A stretch of 64,000 nucleotides of DNA, taken from NCBI RefSeq assembly GCF_004138125.1, contig NZ_RXHS01000014.1, positions 1 through 64,000 of the forward strand, written 5' to 3'. This DNA is from Seramator thermalis. GTDB taxonomy: Bacteria > Bacteroidota > Bacteroidia > Bacteroidales > Dysgonomonadaceae. Below the pieces are notes generated by a model. The model saw only the letters and a list, made by a program, of their open reading frames with translations. It made no database searches and had not been told where the DNA came from. Made by a program: the position numbers and the translations under genes. This document shows, one piece after another, positions 37,823 through 46,329 of this stretch (the first letter of the stretch is position 1; each line of letters starts with the position of its first letter).

Positions 37823-37859
37823 AAGCGCTTAAATATAGATATTTAGGCGTTTATTTTTT
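37823..37859 (+). terminator. terminator for tRNA-Lys supplied by the island
   Basis: AAGCGCTTAAATAT pairs with ATATTTAGGCGTTT (14 bp, two G-U pairs) around a 2-base turn, followed by a T tract. It lies just inside the island's left end. The tRNA's original terminator was displaced to the right end at 50884. Confidence 0.8.
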
Positions 37860-37950
37860 GTAATAAGATACATAAATTTCAGCCGTTTTTTTCTGTTTTT
37901 CAGTTGGTTTTCGATGAAAAGGTAAACCGAGAGTTAAACCAAAAAACAGC

Positions 37951-39150
37951 ATGAATGCAACAGTTAAAGTACTATGTTACAAGTCTAAAACATTAGCCAG
38001 CGGAGAAAATCCCTTAATGATTAGAGTATCTAAAAACGGAAAAAAAACTTACAAAAGTCTCGGAATTTCAATAAATCCTATTTACTGGGATTTTAAGGAG
38101 AACAAGCCGAAACGCAATTGTCCTGATAGGGAACAGATTGAAAATCTCATCATCGAAAAACTCAAAGTATTCAACCAAACCATTTTAGAATTAAACGCAA
38201 CGCAAAAAGAGTACACCTCTGATTCGCTGATTAACAAAGTCGAAAAACCATTTGAATTAAAAACAGTTGATACCATTTTTAAAGAGCAGATAAACATTCT
38301 GGAAAAAACTCAAAACTTAGGTTCATTGCATCTATACAGATACACTTACAAATCATTGAAGGCATTCAATGGTCATCTCAATTTTTACTTTTCCGATATT
38401 GATGTTATTTGGCTAAAAAAGTTTGAGAATAGTTTAAAGAATAAAAATCTATCCGATAATTCAATTGGAATTATTTACCGAACTTTGCGAACTGTTTATA
38501 ATATAGCCATCGAAGAGAAATGTGTAAATCCGCAATTATATCCTTTCCGCACTTTTAAGGTTTCCAAATTGCATAAGGATACAGCAAAAAGAGCCTTAAC
38601 AAAATCCGACATCAAACGAATTATCAGCTATCAAGCAAGCACCGAAAGAGAACAATTATCCCTCGACATTTTCATATTTTCCTATCTCACAGGCGGAATA
38701 AACTTTGTCGATATTGCTTCACTTACAAAAGACAATATTATTAATAATCAACTTGTTTACACACGTAAAAAGACAGGTAAACTCATAAAACTACCCTTGC
38801 ATCCTACTGCATATAAATTGATAGAGAAATACCATAATCCCGAAACGCCCTATCTTTTTCCCATATTGTCCCCATTTCATAAAACCGAACAGCAAAAAGC
38901 AAACAGAGTACACAAAATAATCGGGAAAACGAATAAGGATTTAAAAAACATAGGAGAATCGTTAAAACTTCCTATTACGCTGACTACCTATGTAGCCCGA
39001 CACTCCTTTGCTACCGTTTTAAAACGCAGTGGAGTTAAAACATCTGTGATTAGTGAATCTTTAGGTCATAGCTCCGAAAGAGTTACTCAATATTATTTGG
39101 ATAGTTTTGAGAATGATAAACTAAGTGAAACTATAAATTATTTATTATAA
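37951..39150 (+). CDS. tyrosine site-specific integrase (Bacteroidetes arm-binding/SAM-like type)
   Basis: A 399-residue recombinase that would integrate and excise the island at tRNA-Lys. It has the N-terminal arm-DNA-binding part (VLCYKSKTLASGENPLMIRV), a SAM-like core-binding domain (about 105-205) and the catalytic domain. Catalytic positions seen are the Lys region TRKKTGKLIKLPL, VARHSFAT, ESLGHSS and the nucleophile Tyr in TQYYLDSF. The place of the first catalytic Arg reads SYLTGGINFVDIASL, with no Arg; several Bacteroidetes integrases such as IntDOT are also atypical there. It is read away from the tRNA. Confidence 0.93.
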   Translation: MNATVKVLCYKSKTLASGENPLMIRVSKNGKKTYKSLGISINPIYWDFKENKPKRNCPDREQIENLIIEKLKVFNQTILELNATQKEYTSDSLINKVEKPFELKTVDTIFKEQINILEKTQNLGSLHLYRYTYKSLKAFNGHLNFYFSDIDVIWLKKFENSLKNKNLSDNSIGIIYRTLRTVYNIAIEEKCVNPQLYPFRTFKVSKLHKDTAKRALTKSDIKRIISYQASTEREQLSLDIFIFSYLTGGINFVDIASLTKDNIINNQLVYTRKKTGKLIKLPLHPTAYKLIEKYHNPETPYLFPILSPFHKTEQQKANRVHKIIGKTNKDLKNIGESLKLPITLTTYVARHSFATVLKRSGVKTSVISESLGHSSERVTQYYLDSFENDKLSETINYLL

Positions 39151-39187
39151 AATTGGTTGTATCTCTCAATAATTTATACTTTTGCAA

Positions 39188-39253
39188 GAATAGGGAGAAT
39201 TTTTGAAAATGGGCATATAAAGACTTTTATTTTTGAAAATTTTCCCCTTATTC
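39188..39253. repeat. dispersed imperfect palindrome, copy A
   Basis: An imperfect inverted repeat with arms GAATAGGGAGAATTTTTGAA and TTGAAAATTTTCCCCTTATT. Two more copies lie at 49069 and 50321 in the same orientation. Here it fills the gap between the integrase and the first helicase-like gene; an upstream in-frame ATG would translate this repeat, which argues against that start. Confidence 0.75.
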
Positions 39254-39276
39254 ATACTAAAAGAGAAAATAGAAAT

Positions 39277-41223
39277 ATGAGTAACATCTTTAATTTAAGT
39301 GAAGCTAAATACATCGCAATCAATGAAAACGAGTATCTGATTGATGTATTTGAAAGAGAGGGTTTTGAATTAGATGCAATACCCGCAAATTGCATTTTTC
39401 ATAAAACTCTCCCGGGTTTAGGAGCTACTTATAGTGAAATTAAAGCAAAAAGAAACTCTGTAATAATTGAGCCGAATGTACCTGTTATCAAGGGTAAAAC
39501 AGATAAAAATGATAAATTATTAGGTGTTTATGAGGGTGTTACGGATAATAAAATTAAAAAATATCTGCTCAATAAAGATGTAAAATATAAAAAAGTACTT
39601 TGTACACCCGAAAGTTACTCAAAGGTTCGTAAAGTAGCCAATAAGAATAATATCAATTTATTTGAGAACTATTTTTGTTTATTTGATGAATGCGAGAAAG
39701 TTATCCAAGACATAGATTATCGGGAACAAATTTCATCGCCGATGGAAGACTTTTTTTTATATAATAGCAAGGCTTTTTTATCAGCAACACCATTACAAGC
39801 AAGACATCCAAAATTTGAGGAGCAAAATTTCTATCTGCTTGAAATACAACCATCCTTTGATTACAAAAAAAAGATAACACTTATCACAACTAATGATTTT
39901 TATAGTTCGGTTGCAGATTTCTTTGAAAAGTTTAAAGGTAGTCCATGTGTTTGTGTATTCTTTAATTCAACATCGGGAATTCATAAATTAATCAAACAAT
40001 TAGAAAGTAACGGAATAGAAGATTACAAAGTGTTCTGTTCTCCAAAGAGCGTTTTTAAATCTAAAGGTAAGCAAGACCCGATGAAAAATATCTATCCCGA
40101 TTTAGATTTACCTTTAGCAAGATACAATTTTTTCACTTCTCGTTTTTTTTCCGCAGTTGATATTTTGTCACCTGCAAAACCCGATATTTTGATATTAACC
40201 GATTTGGATGAAGCTGAACATACAAAAATTGATCCTTTTACTAATAGCATTCAAATATACGGACGATTCCGTAATTCTTATGAAGACGGTAAAAAATTCA
40301 ACTCTCTCACTCACATTTCAACTTATGGAATTAAAGATCCGATTTTAGATGAATCAGAAATACGAGAATATATAGATAAAGCCGAATTAGGATTTGAAGA
40401 TCAGCAATTAAGATTAATGCATACAGATAGCATTATACAAAGGGAGGGAATTGAACAAAAAAAATCGGGACGATATTTGGCTGAAACCGAAGCACAATCA
40501 AAAGCAGTTTATAACAAATTCTTAGATAAAGACGGTAAATTAAACTATTTCAAGATAGATAATTTCTATGATGAAAACCGAGTGAAGGCATACTATGCAG
40601 CACCCAATAATTTACATGAAGCCTATCAAAGGACAAGTCATTTTATTATAAATCATGAAAATGCGTTATTTGTTATTAGTAGTCCAAAAATAACGGATTT
40701 TTCAAAAATCAAAAATACGGTAGAAAGACGAAAGTTTTTAGTTGAGCAATTAGAGTTAATACATACGAGTGATTTGCCTGATAGTCAAAAAGAGTCCGCA
40801 ATAGCTTATTTTTACAGAGAAGAAGATCGAAAGAGGTTGGAAGAGGTTGAGTACAATATTAGTGCTTACCATATACTCGGGAAAAAGCCAATGGAAGATT
40901 GCGAATATCAAAAAGGTGCGATAGACAAACTACTAAAGGAACACGAAGAAAAGCTAAATGAAGAAAAAATGTTCTCAAAAACTGTTTGTGATGAAATTCT
41001 TGCTCGATTTGGTGAAAATCAAGAGCATCATATCGATAAGCTTACGGAAGGGTTCAGAGAAATTTTTACAAAAAATGGCATTACTACCAATATAATGCAT
41101 GGAGATAAAATAAAAATACCTATAATAGAACGGTACTACAAATTAAAGCAGCATAAATCAGGGGGTAATCATACAGGTTTGATACAATTATTTGATTTCC
41201 AACCCGATAAAGAGCACGAGTGA
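39277..41223 (+). CDS. SF2 helicase-like protein with lysine-less Walker A (paralogue 1)
   Basis: A 648-residue cytoplasmic protein; the start is placed after repeat A. It has an SF2 helicase layout: motif I-like FHKTLPGLGAT (41-51), a motif I/Ia spacer NSVIIEPNVPVI, DEC in FCLFDECEKV (136-141), motif III SATPL (169-173) and motif VI QIYGRFR (326-332). In motif I the invariant lysine of GxGKT is Ala, and a lysine sits four residues before the first Gly (Lys43). It shares with the protein at 42540 the pattern P-x-N-C-x-F-x-K-x3-G-x-G-x-T and LLG-x-Y-x-GVTD (82-90). The C-terminal 250 residues are charged, of unknown function. A role in island replication or maintenance is inferred only from position. 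Confidence 0.75.
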   Translation: MSNIFNLSEAKYIAINENEYLIDVFEREGFELDAIPANCIFHKTLPGLGATYSEIKAKRNSVIIEPNVPVIKGKTDKNDKLLGVYEGVTDNKIKKYLLNKDVKYKKVLCTPESYSKVRKVANKNNINLFENYFCLFDECEKVIQDIDYREQISSPMEDFFLYNSKAFLSATPLQARHPKFEEQNFYLLEIQPSFDYKKKITLITTNDFYSSVADFFEKFKGSPCVCVFFNSTSGIHKLIKQLESNGIEDYKVFCSPKSVFKSKGKQDPMKNIYPDLDLPLARYNFFTSRFFSAVDILSPAKPDILILTDLDEAEHTKIDPFTNSIQIYGRFRNSYEDGKKFNSLTHISTYGIKDPILDESEIREYIDKAELGFEDQQLRLMHTDSIIQREGIEQKKSGRYLAETEAQSKAVYNKFLDKDGKLNYFKIDNFYDENRVKAYYAAPNNLHEAYQRTSHFIINHENALFVISSPKITDFSKIKNTVERRKFLVEQLELIHTSDLPDSQKESAIAYFYREEDRKRLEEVEYNISAYHILGKKPMEDCEYQKGAIDKLLKEHEEKLNEEKMFSKTVCDEILARFGENQEHHIDKLTEGFREIFTKNGITTNIMHGDKIKIPIIERYYKLKQHKSGGNHTGLIQLFDFQPDKEHE

Positions 41224-41490
41224 TTAAGAGAACTCCACTCCCACACACAGTTTGTATTAACAAACTGAAAAACAAGGTTTTATGCATTATTTATATTTCC
41301 TTTTATGATACGAGAAAATAGTAACAGGGAGTATATAATTTCGTCAAATTTATGTACAGCGGTAAAAAAATAAAAACAATTCTGTAAACGCTATTGCATC
41401 ACCAATGTGTCAATGATTTTCACGGAAAAATAAAAAACAAAAAGTACAGATATATTTGTAAAACAATGACAGCAATATAACTGATTAATT

Positions 41491-41515
41491 TAATACCTAA
41501 CTCGGGGGAAATGGA
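41491..41515 (+). repeat. degenerate module tag, copy 3
   Basis: TAATACCTAACTCGGGGGA closely matches the tags at 44708 and 46601 (TAATACCGAACTTGGGGGA in the latter). No clear hairpin precedes this copy. Confidence 0.55.
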
Positions 41516-41592
41516 AAATTTGACACTATTCAAAAGATTGTGTAAATGAAAAAGGAAAATGATTCTTATAGTTTTTTCTTTTTCGTCCACGA

Positions 41593-41718
41593 TTAAAACA
41601 AAATCTTAGAATAACCGGTAGCCTTTATTACCTCCCATAGCTCCGCTTTTTCCGATCCGTAAAGCTCTACTGTCCATAGAGCCTTTCTTTTATGTCCTTT
41701 GCCTTTTTCATTCCCCAT
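41593..41718 (-). CDS. possible 41-residue basic protein, RHH/mobilization-like fragment
   Basis: The minus strand encodes MGNEKGKGHKRKALWTVEL and then YGSEKAELWEVIKATGYSK before TAA. A basic start followed by a strand and two short helices resembles the ribbon-helix-helix part of MobC-type accessory proteins, where a longer helical part normally follows. It may be a truncated mobilization gene. Chance cannot be excluded at this length. Confidence 0.35.
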   Translation of the reverse strand: MGNEKGKGHKRKALWTVELYGSEKAELWEVIKATGYSKILF

Positions 41719-41866
41719 ATTTCAGCCTCGCATTATCTCTAATCCCGCGTACCAAATAATTTTGTTGATCAGCAATTTACCTCCATAAGATTTTGTACCT
41801 TTGTAATAATAAATAGATTACCAACACATTAGATGATCCCATTATAAATGTAAAAACGATGACAAA

Positions 41867-42046
41867 ATGGCTGAAAATATACAGAAATCGACTATCGATA
41901 ACCTTCAAAATGTTTCAAAAATCCTGACTAAATTTGTTTCACGAATCAAAAACGCTGATTCAAGCGTAGAAATGAAAAAGCATTCAAATGTTTCTGAAAT
42001 TGCGAAACTTGCACGACCTAAAAATCTCCTTCAAAACCTTTGCTGA
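41867..42046 (+). CDS. possible 59-residue protein of unknown function
   Basis: An open frame beginning MAENIQKSTIDNLQNVSKIL with amphipathic helical character and a normal amino-acid mix, 63 bp after a TACCTTTG promoter-like box. No family is recognised. Another short frame overlaps the start, so expression is uncertain. Confidence 0.35.
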   Translation: MAENIQKSTIDNLQNVSKILTKFVSRIKNADSSVEMKKHSNVSEIAKLARPKNLLQNLC

Positions 42047-42539
42047 CAAAAAGCAGATGTCAATAATTTTAATACTCAAAATTTCAATACATTGACGCCA
42101 TTGAATTATTATCTGAGTTTGAACCAGAATAATTTATTCATGCCACAAATTTTCTATTGTACAAATAACAAATTCAACTTTCGCAAGTAAAATAACTTGG
42201 TGACTTAAAGAAAAAAAGCAGCATATTTTTTTTTGGTAAAATCAATGACAATTACATTCAGAACTGTCTGAAATTAAATCTTGGACAATATGGCATAAGA
42301 ACAGGCATCAACCTGTTTTTATTTTGACCTTTCTGCCGGATTTTCCGATTTTCAAACGCATAATTTGCATATCAAGTTCTCCCGCTAACTTCATTTCATA
42401 GATTTGCGTCGCAACTCCCCAGATAATCAGACGGATTTTTATATTCGGAAACACCGAAAACATAAAGAGAGAAAAAAGAAAAAAAATCCGTTCCTCACAC
42501 GATTCAGATAAATCATTTATAAACCATAAAATTTATTTT

Positions 42540-44384
42540 ATGAGTAAAAAAATTATTGAACCAAAAGACTCAGACGAATACCTGAGCGATTTTATGACCG
42601 AACTCCCGACTAATTGCCTGTTCGATAAAGGCAAAACAGGCTGTGGTGGAACCACCATTGCCATACTAAACGAGATAGACACAATTATTGCTATGCCCTA
42701 TGTCAATACGATAAAAAACAAAACAGAGCAGCACCCCGATTTATTGGGCATATATCAGGGAGTTACAGATCAAGAAATTTTAGATTACATGCAAAACCAC
42801 CCGAAGAAAAAAATCGCAGTAACTTATGACAAATTGGAACACCTGATCTATCTACTTGAACAAAACGGGTACGAACCATACAGCCGGTTTTATTTGTTGG
42901 TCGATGAGTGGCATATTTTATTCAACAGTTATGCCTTTAGGAATGAAGCCGTGAAAAAAGTATTGTTTCATAGTCGCAAATTCGAAAAAGTAACTTATAT
43001 GACTGCTACACCCATCGAAGATGAATTTATTCTGAACGAACTCAAAGATCTGCCTATTGTTGAAGTGTCATGGCCCAATACGGTAAAAGTAAATATCAAA
43101 CCGGTTATTACTGCCAGACCAATAAATGAGGTTTGCAGACTGATAACCGATGCACTTACAGGCAAAATGTTCGGTAACCTGCATTTCTTTGTGAACAGCG
43201 TTGATTTTATTGCCGAAGCAATTTCAAAATCAAATTTAAAACCCGATCAGGTCCGTGTTATCTGTTCCAACAACACTTCACCCGGTAGAGGCCGCAAAAG
43301 CAATCAAAATAAGTTAGGGATCGAATATCAGATTGCTACGACAACAGACCCTGTAAAACAAATCAATTTTTATACTTCCACATGCTTTGAGGGTTGCGAT
43401 ATCTACGATGAAAACGGAAGAACTTACATTGTCAGCGATAAAAACAAATCACATACGCTACTGGATATTTCAACATTAATCATTCAAATATGCGGACGCA
43501 TTCGCGATTCACACTATAAAACAGAAATAACCCATATTTTTTCAGAAACCCGATACAACAATTTTACTTCTTACGAAGAGTTCAAAGCATTCTCACAAAA
43601 AGAAATCGAAACAACAAAAAAGTGGATCGATGAAGTGAATAACATGAGCGAAGAAAGTCGTAAAAAAAACATATCAATTATTGAAAAAGGCAACAAAGCA
43701 GGATTGAACGAACAATATATTTATAAAAAAGAAGATAAACTGTTTTTTGATGAAAACTTGGTTAAGTTAGACATTGTAAACTTCAAAATTACACACAGCC
43801 TTTATGCTTCAAGAATAACACTTAAAAATGAGTATGGCAAATATGGATTTAATGTTTTATCCGAAGATGTTATGGTTTACACAGACAAACTCATGACAAA
43901 CAAGAAAGCAAAAATTTCATTCAAAGACTTATTCGACGAATATGTCAGACTCAAAAAAGATATTCCCATGTTTCATTTTGGAAACATAGATGAACGAATC
44001 TCGCTGATTGAAAAAGAAAAACCTTTGGTAAAAATTGCCTACGACACGTTAGGAGCCGACAAAGTCGAAGGATTAAAATACAATGTTACAAATATAAAAA
44101 GAACGATACTTAAATATCAAGGAAATAAATCAAATGATGCTAAAATTATTGAATGTCTGAATGATATTGGCATTAAGGAAGGCAGCACAATGCGTGTAAG
44201 TGAATGTAAAAAAAAGCTGCAAAAAATATATTCAGACCTTGCCCTTTACGAGGAATACAATAAAATAAAAGCAGCCAAAGCCACAGATCTGTCACAATGG
44301 TTTGAAATAAAACGCCATACAATTAAAGAAAAAGGTAAATCAACTGATTGCATCACTATAATAAAAAGCAAAATGACATATTAA
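42540..44384 (+). CDS. SF2 helicase-like protein with lysine-less Walker A (paralogue 2)
   Basis: A 614-residue cytoplasmic protein. Motif I is FDKGKTGCGGT (28-38): the GxGKT lysine is Gly, and Lys30 aligns with Lys43 of the first paralogue. Motif II is LLVDEWH, motif III YMTATPIED and motif VI QICGRIR. LLGIYQGVTD (about 66-75) repeats the signature of the first protein. The rest of the SF2 core is kept, which argues against simple decay. The C-terminal half has no recognised domain. The two proteins diverge elsewhere, so they look like old paralogues with separate roles rather than a recent duplication. Confidence 0.75.
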   Translation: MSKKIIEPKDSDEYLSDFMTELPTNCLFDKGKTGCGGTTIAILNEIDTIIAMPYVNTIKNKTEQHPDLLGIYQGVTDQEILDYMQNHPKKKIAVTYDKLEHLIYLLEQNGYEPYSRFYLLVDEWHILFNSYAFRNEAVKKVLFHSRKFEKVTYMTATPIEDEFILNELKDLPIVEVSWPNTVKVNIKPVITARPINEVCRLITDALTGKMFGNLHFFVNSVDFIAEAISKSNLKPDQVRVICSNNTSPGRGRKSNQNKLGIEYQIATTTDPVKQINFYTSTCFEGCDIYDENGRTYIVSDKNKSHTLLDISTLIIQICGRIRDSHYKTEITHIFSETRYNNFTSYEEFKAFSQKEIETTKKWIDEVNNMSEESRKKNISIIEKGNKAGLNEQYIYKKEDKLFFDENLVKLDIVNFKITHSLYASRITLKNEYGKYGFNVLSEDVMVYTDKLMTNKKAKISFKDLFDEYVRLKKDIPMFHFGNIDERISLIEKEKPLVKIAYDTLGADKVEGLKYNVTNIKRTILKYQGNKSNDAKIIECLNDIGIKEGSTMRVSECKKKLQKIYSDLALYEEYNKIKAAKATDLSQWFEIKRHTIKEKGKSTDCITIIKSKMTY

Positions 44385-44461
44385 GATAAATTAAGGTAAA
44401 AAAAGAGTAAATCAGGCACAAAAATATTTCCAATTTTGATTTCTATAATAAAAAAATTAAG

Positions 44462-44469
44462 TACATTTG
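44462..44469 (+). promoter_or_regulatory. -7 box before module 1
   Basis: TACATTTG matches TAnnTTTG. A TTTTG lies about 23 bp upstream, slightly further than ideal. Transcription from here would put the following long hairpin in the 5' leader of module 1. Confidence 0.5.
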
Positions 44470-44519
44470 CAAAGAAATATACAAAGCGTTGTATTTCAAA
44501 TACTTTTATCAATTAATAT

Positions 44520-44695
44520 AAAAGCGTTTTAGATATTGCCCAGACTGTCAAAATCTACCAAATTTTACAAAAGTATCGGGGTAATAGCAACAAACGCTCC
44601 ACGTCAATACGGCGTGGGGCTGTTGCTTTATACGATACTTTGGGCTTTGGTAGAGCCTGACAGTCGGTAAAGTCTAACAGTTCCCACGCTTTTTT
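44520..44695 (+). ncRNA. module leader hairpin, copy 1 (long form)
   Basis: A near-continuous hairpin of about 175 nt. The base stem AAAAGCG/CGCTTTT and TTAGAT/GTCTAA is shared with copy 2 at 46540, as is the one-sided loop CAGTTCCCA. Above it lie nested stems: GACTGTCA/TGACAGTC, TCTACCAAA/TTTGGTAGA, AAAGTATCG/CGATACTTT, AGCAACA/TGTTGCT and CTCCACG/CGTGGGG. The 3' arm runs into a T tract, so it can also act as a terminator or attenuator. It may be a leader RNA or a folded-DNA recombination site. No known RNA family is recognised. Confidence 0.6.
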
Positions 44696-44707
44696 ATTTT
44701 TAAATTT

Positions 44708-44734
44708 TAATGCCGAACTTGGGGAACGGGGAGG
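44708..44734 (+). repeat. module tag, copy 1
   Basis: TAATGCCGAACTTGGGGAAC followed by a purine-rich GGGGAGG run, 13 bp after the leader hairpin and just before the first cargo gene. It stands out as G-rich in an AT-rich island. Copy 2 is at 46601 in the same relation to its hairpin. Confidence 0.7.
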
Positions 44735-44748
44735 AGGGAGGTTTTATT

Positions 44749-45228
44749 ATGGGATTTACTAAATTTAATAACAGTATTTTGAAAAGTGTTTGCATTGTGT
44801 TGGTTGTATCAAGCGTAATGTTTGAGTCTTGCAATGAATCCAAGAGCAATTCGAGAAATAGCGAAGAAGCAATTCCCGAGAGACCAATTAAAACAGAAGA
44901 ACAGATAGCCGCAGAAAATTTACAATATGAGAAAGACGAAGCTGAAGTAAAAAGTAAAATAGAAAATAAACTAAGTAAATTAAACTACAAAGCTATTTCG
45001 TCTCCACATATAAGACTTTTCCAAGGTGGTGCAGAAACCAATACACCAGTAAAAAAAGTAACGAACAACTTTGAATATGATGCTGAATCCAATACTATGA
45101 CAAATTCAGAAGAATTAGGAGATAAGGTGTTTTCTATGGAAATTTTGTTTAAAAAATATTCAGAATACGAAATTACGAGTGTGCGTTTAATTGATGAAGC
45201 TAATATGTTATATTGGGATTTAGAATAA
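44749..45228 (+). CDS. putative lipoprotein of unknown function
   Basis: A 159-residue protein. I start it at the ATG that opens MGFTKFNNSILKSVCIVLVV, because an earlier in-frame ATG lies within the repeated tag. A hydrophobic stretch ending MFESC may be a lipoprotein signal, with a Ser/Asn/Glu-rich linker after the Cys. No domain is recognised. It is the first cargo gene of module 1 and is followed 15 bp later by the HEPN-like gene. Confidence 0.6.
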   Translation: MGFTKFNNSILKSVCIVLVVSSVMFESCNESKSNSRNSEEAIPERPIKTEEQIAAENLQYEKDEAEVKSKIENKLSKLNYKAISSPHIRLFQGGAETNTPVKKVTNNFEYDAESNTMTNSEELGDKVFSMEILFKKYSEYEITSVRLIDEANMLYWDLE

Positions 45229-45243
45229 TTTTAAATAGAGACT

Positions 45244-45678
45244 ATGATTACGAAAAACATTATACCATTTAAAGATGACGAAATACTAACTTTTTACAAT
45301 TTGGTTTATTACGTTGAGAAAGAGATTAAGCAGCAAAAACCAAGGGGATTCAATGTTCAAGATAGAAAATTCAAAAAATTCTGCTCTACTCACAACATTG
45401 TTATTACTAAAATGAACTCTGCAACAATCGAACAAGAAAAACAAAACCTAAGTGTCAATCACATTTATTTTACAAACAATAAGAACAACCACATTGCAAG
45501 TATTTTAGTACATCTTAGAAATGCTATTTGCCATATACAGATTGAAGACAAAAATAAATATATCGAATTCTATGACATATACAACAAGAGACTCGGAATG
45601 ATAGCTTCACTTGAAAAAAAGCTATTTACAGACTTTATAAATTCGATGAAAGATACTCGAAAAATAAATTATTTATGA
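45244..45678 (+). CDS. HEPN-domain protein, candidate ribonuclease
   Basis: A 144-residue cytoplasmic, mostly helical protein. HLRNAICHIQIE (about 97-108) contains RNxxxH, the R-x4-H active site of HEPN RNases. The following helix (YIEFYDIYNKRLGMIASLEK) fits small stand-alone HEPN proteins found in toxin and defence contexts. Its TGA overlaps the ATG of the next reading frame (ATGA), suggesting a co-translated pair. Function as toxin, defence effector or regulator is inference. Confidence 0.6.
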   Translation: MITKNIIPFKDDEILTFYNLVYYVEKEIKQQKPRGFNVQDRKFKKFCSTHNIVITKMNSATIEQEKQNLSVNHIYFTNNKNNHIASILVHLRNAICHIQIEDKNKYIEFYDIYNKRLGMIASLEKKLFTDFINSMKDTRKINYL

Positions 45679-46084
45679 CGCAAAAAAATATCGATTCGTT
45701 CTATTATTCATATTCTTGCTAAACATTTCATCCATAAATGCAACTCCAAAAATATATAAATTAAAAGCCACTTATAGCAAGATGACTGAATGTTATCATC
45801 TGAAGAATGGATTTGTGTTCAGATATACTCCAAAAGAGATTCCGTTCAATGAAGATTCTTTTATTTTGGATTTGAACCGAAAAGTCTTCAAGTGGACAGA
45901 CAATAAAGGTTCATCTGAGAACAAAATGTACGAAGTTCAAGACATATCTTCGGGATGTACTTTCATAACAAAACACCATTACGGAAGGTTGATTAAAACA
46001 TCTGATAACATCGCAATTCTTGGAATCATTATTTCTGCAAATGATGATTGGTATTATTTTGAATACAAATGTATAATATATTAA
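45675..46084 (+). pseudogene. secreted protein gene with a -1 frame break in an A tract
   Basis: The ATG overlaps the HEPN stop (ATGA), but its frame stops after 15 codons. Shifting frame inside the run of seven A's (45682-45688) gives MTQKKYRFVLLFIFLLNISS, a full signal peptide, continuing open for about 120 residues to 46084. One extra A would restore it. The run reads A AAA AAT in the starting frame, a possible slippery site, so mutation, phase variation, frameshifting or sequencing error are all open. The mature part (KMTECYHLKNGFVFRY onward) is not recognised. Confidence 0.65.
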
Positions 46085-46095
46085 ATCATGAATTT

Positions 46096-46329
46096 ATGAA
46101 AAAAATATTCAATCACTATGTAGTTTTTCAAAAGCTAAAACCAAAGCTAATATTAGGCGCTTTGGTGCTTATGTTCGTATTAAGCGGCTGTTCTGATTTG
46201 ATTGAAGGCGGGCTATATGTAGGGTATGGCATAACGACCATTCTTTTTACTATTCTCAAATGGCTGCTGATTATTGGAGGAATTGTCTTTGTCATTGCAT
46301 TTATTGTAGGCCTTTTTAATAAAAAATAA
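46096..46329 (+). CDS. small lipoprotein with membrane helices
   Basis: A 77-residue protein, starting at MKKIFNHYVVFQKLKPK. The lipobox LSGC is clear (VLMFVLSGCSD), followed by one or two hydrophobic helices (ITTILFTILKWLLIIGGIVF). It overlaps no other gene and closes module 1. No function is recognised; small exported membrane-active proteins in such places can be immunity or lysis-related, which is only a guess. Confidence 0.6.
   Translation: MKKIFNHYVVFQKLKPKLILGALVLMFVLSGCSDLIEGGLYVGYGITTILFTILKWLLIIGGIVFVIAFIVGLFNKK

Larger units (their letters stand above)
41224..42539. other. 1.3 kb gap with small possible genes and remnants
   Basis: No long gene is present between the two helicase-like genes. 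Visible are a degenerate copy of the module tag (41491-41515), a TATATTTG promoter-like box shortly before it, a 41-codon minus-strand frame, a 59-codon plus-strand frame with a TACCTTTG -7 box (41796-41803), and a weak hairpin (AACAGG/CCTGTT plus T tract, 42300-42320). The composition is AT-rich like the rest of the island. It reads as a decayed module. Confidence 0.5.

Noticed and set aside
39157-39276. N-terminal 40-codon extension of the first helicase-like protein
   Set aside because: It translates palindrome copy A, which also occurs in non-coding places at 49069 and 50321.
44520-44695. Integron attC site
   Set aside because: GTCTAAC and TTTTAGAT look like attC core boxes, but their order is reversed (the RYYYAAC-like box is at the 3' side), the spacing differs, and no integron integrase is present.
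44710-44748. Earlier ATG for the module 1 lipoprotein
   Set aside because: These codons are the G-rich tag that is repeated before an unrelated gene at 46601, so the sequence is not conserved as protein. The next ATG opens a signal peptide.
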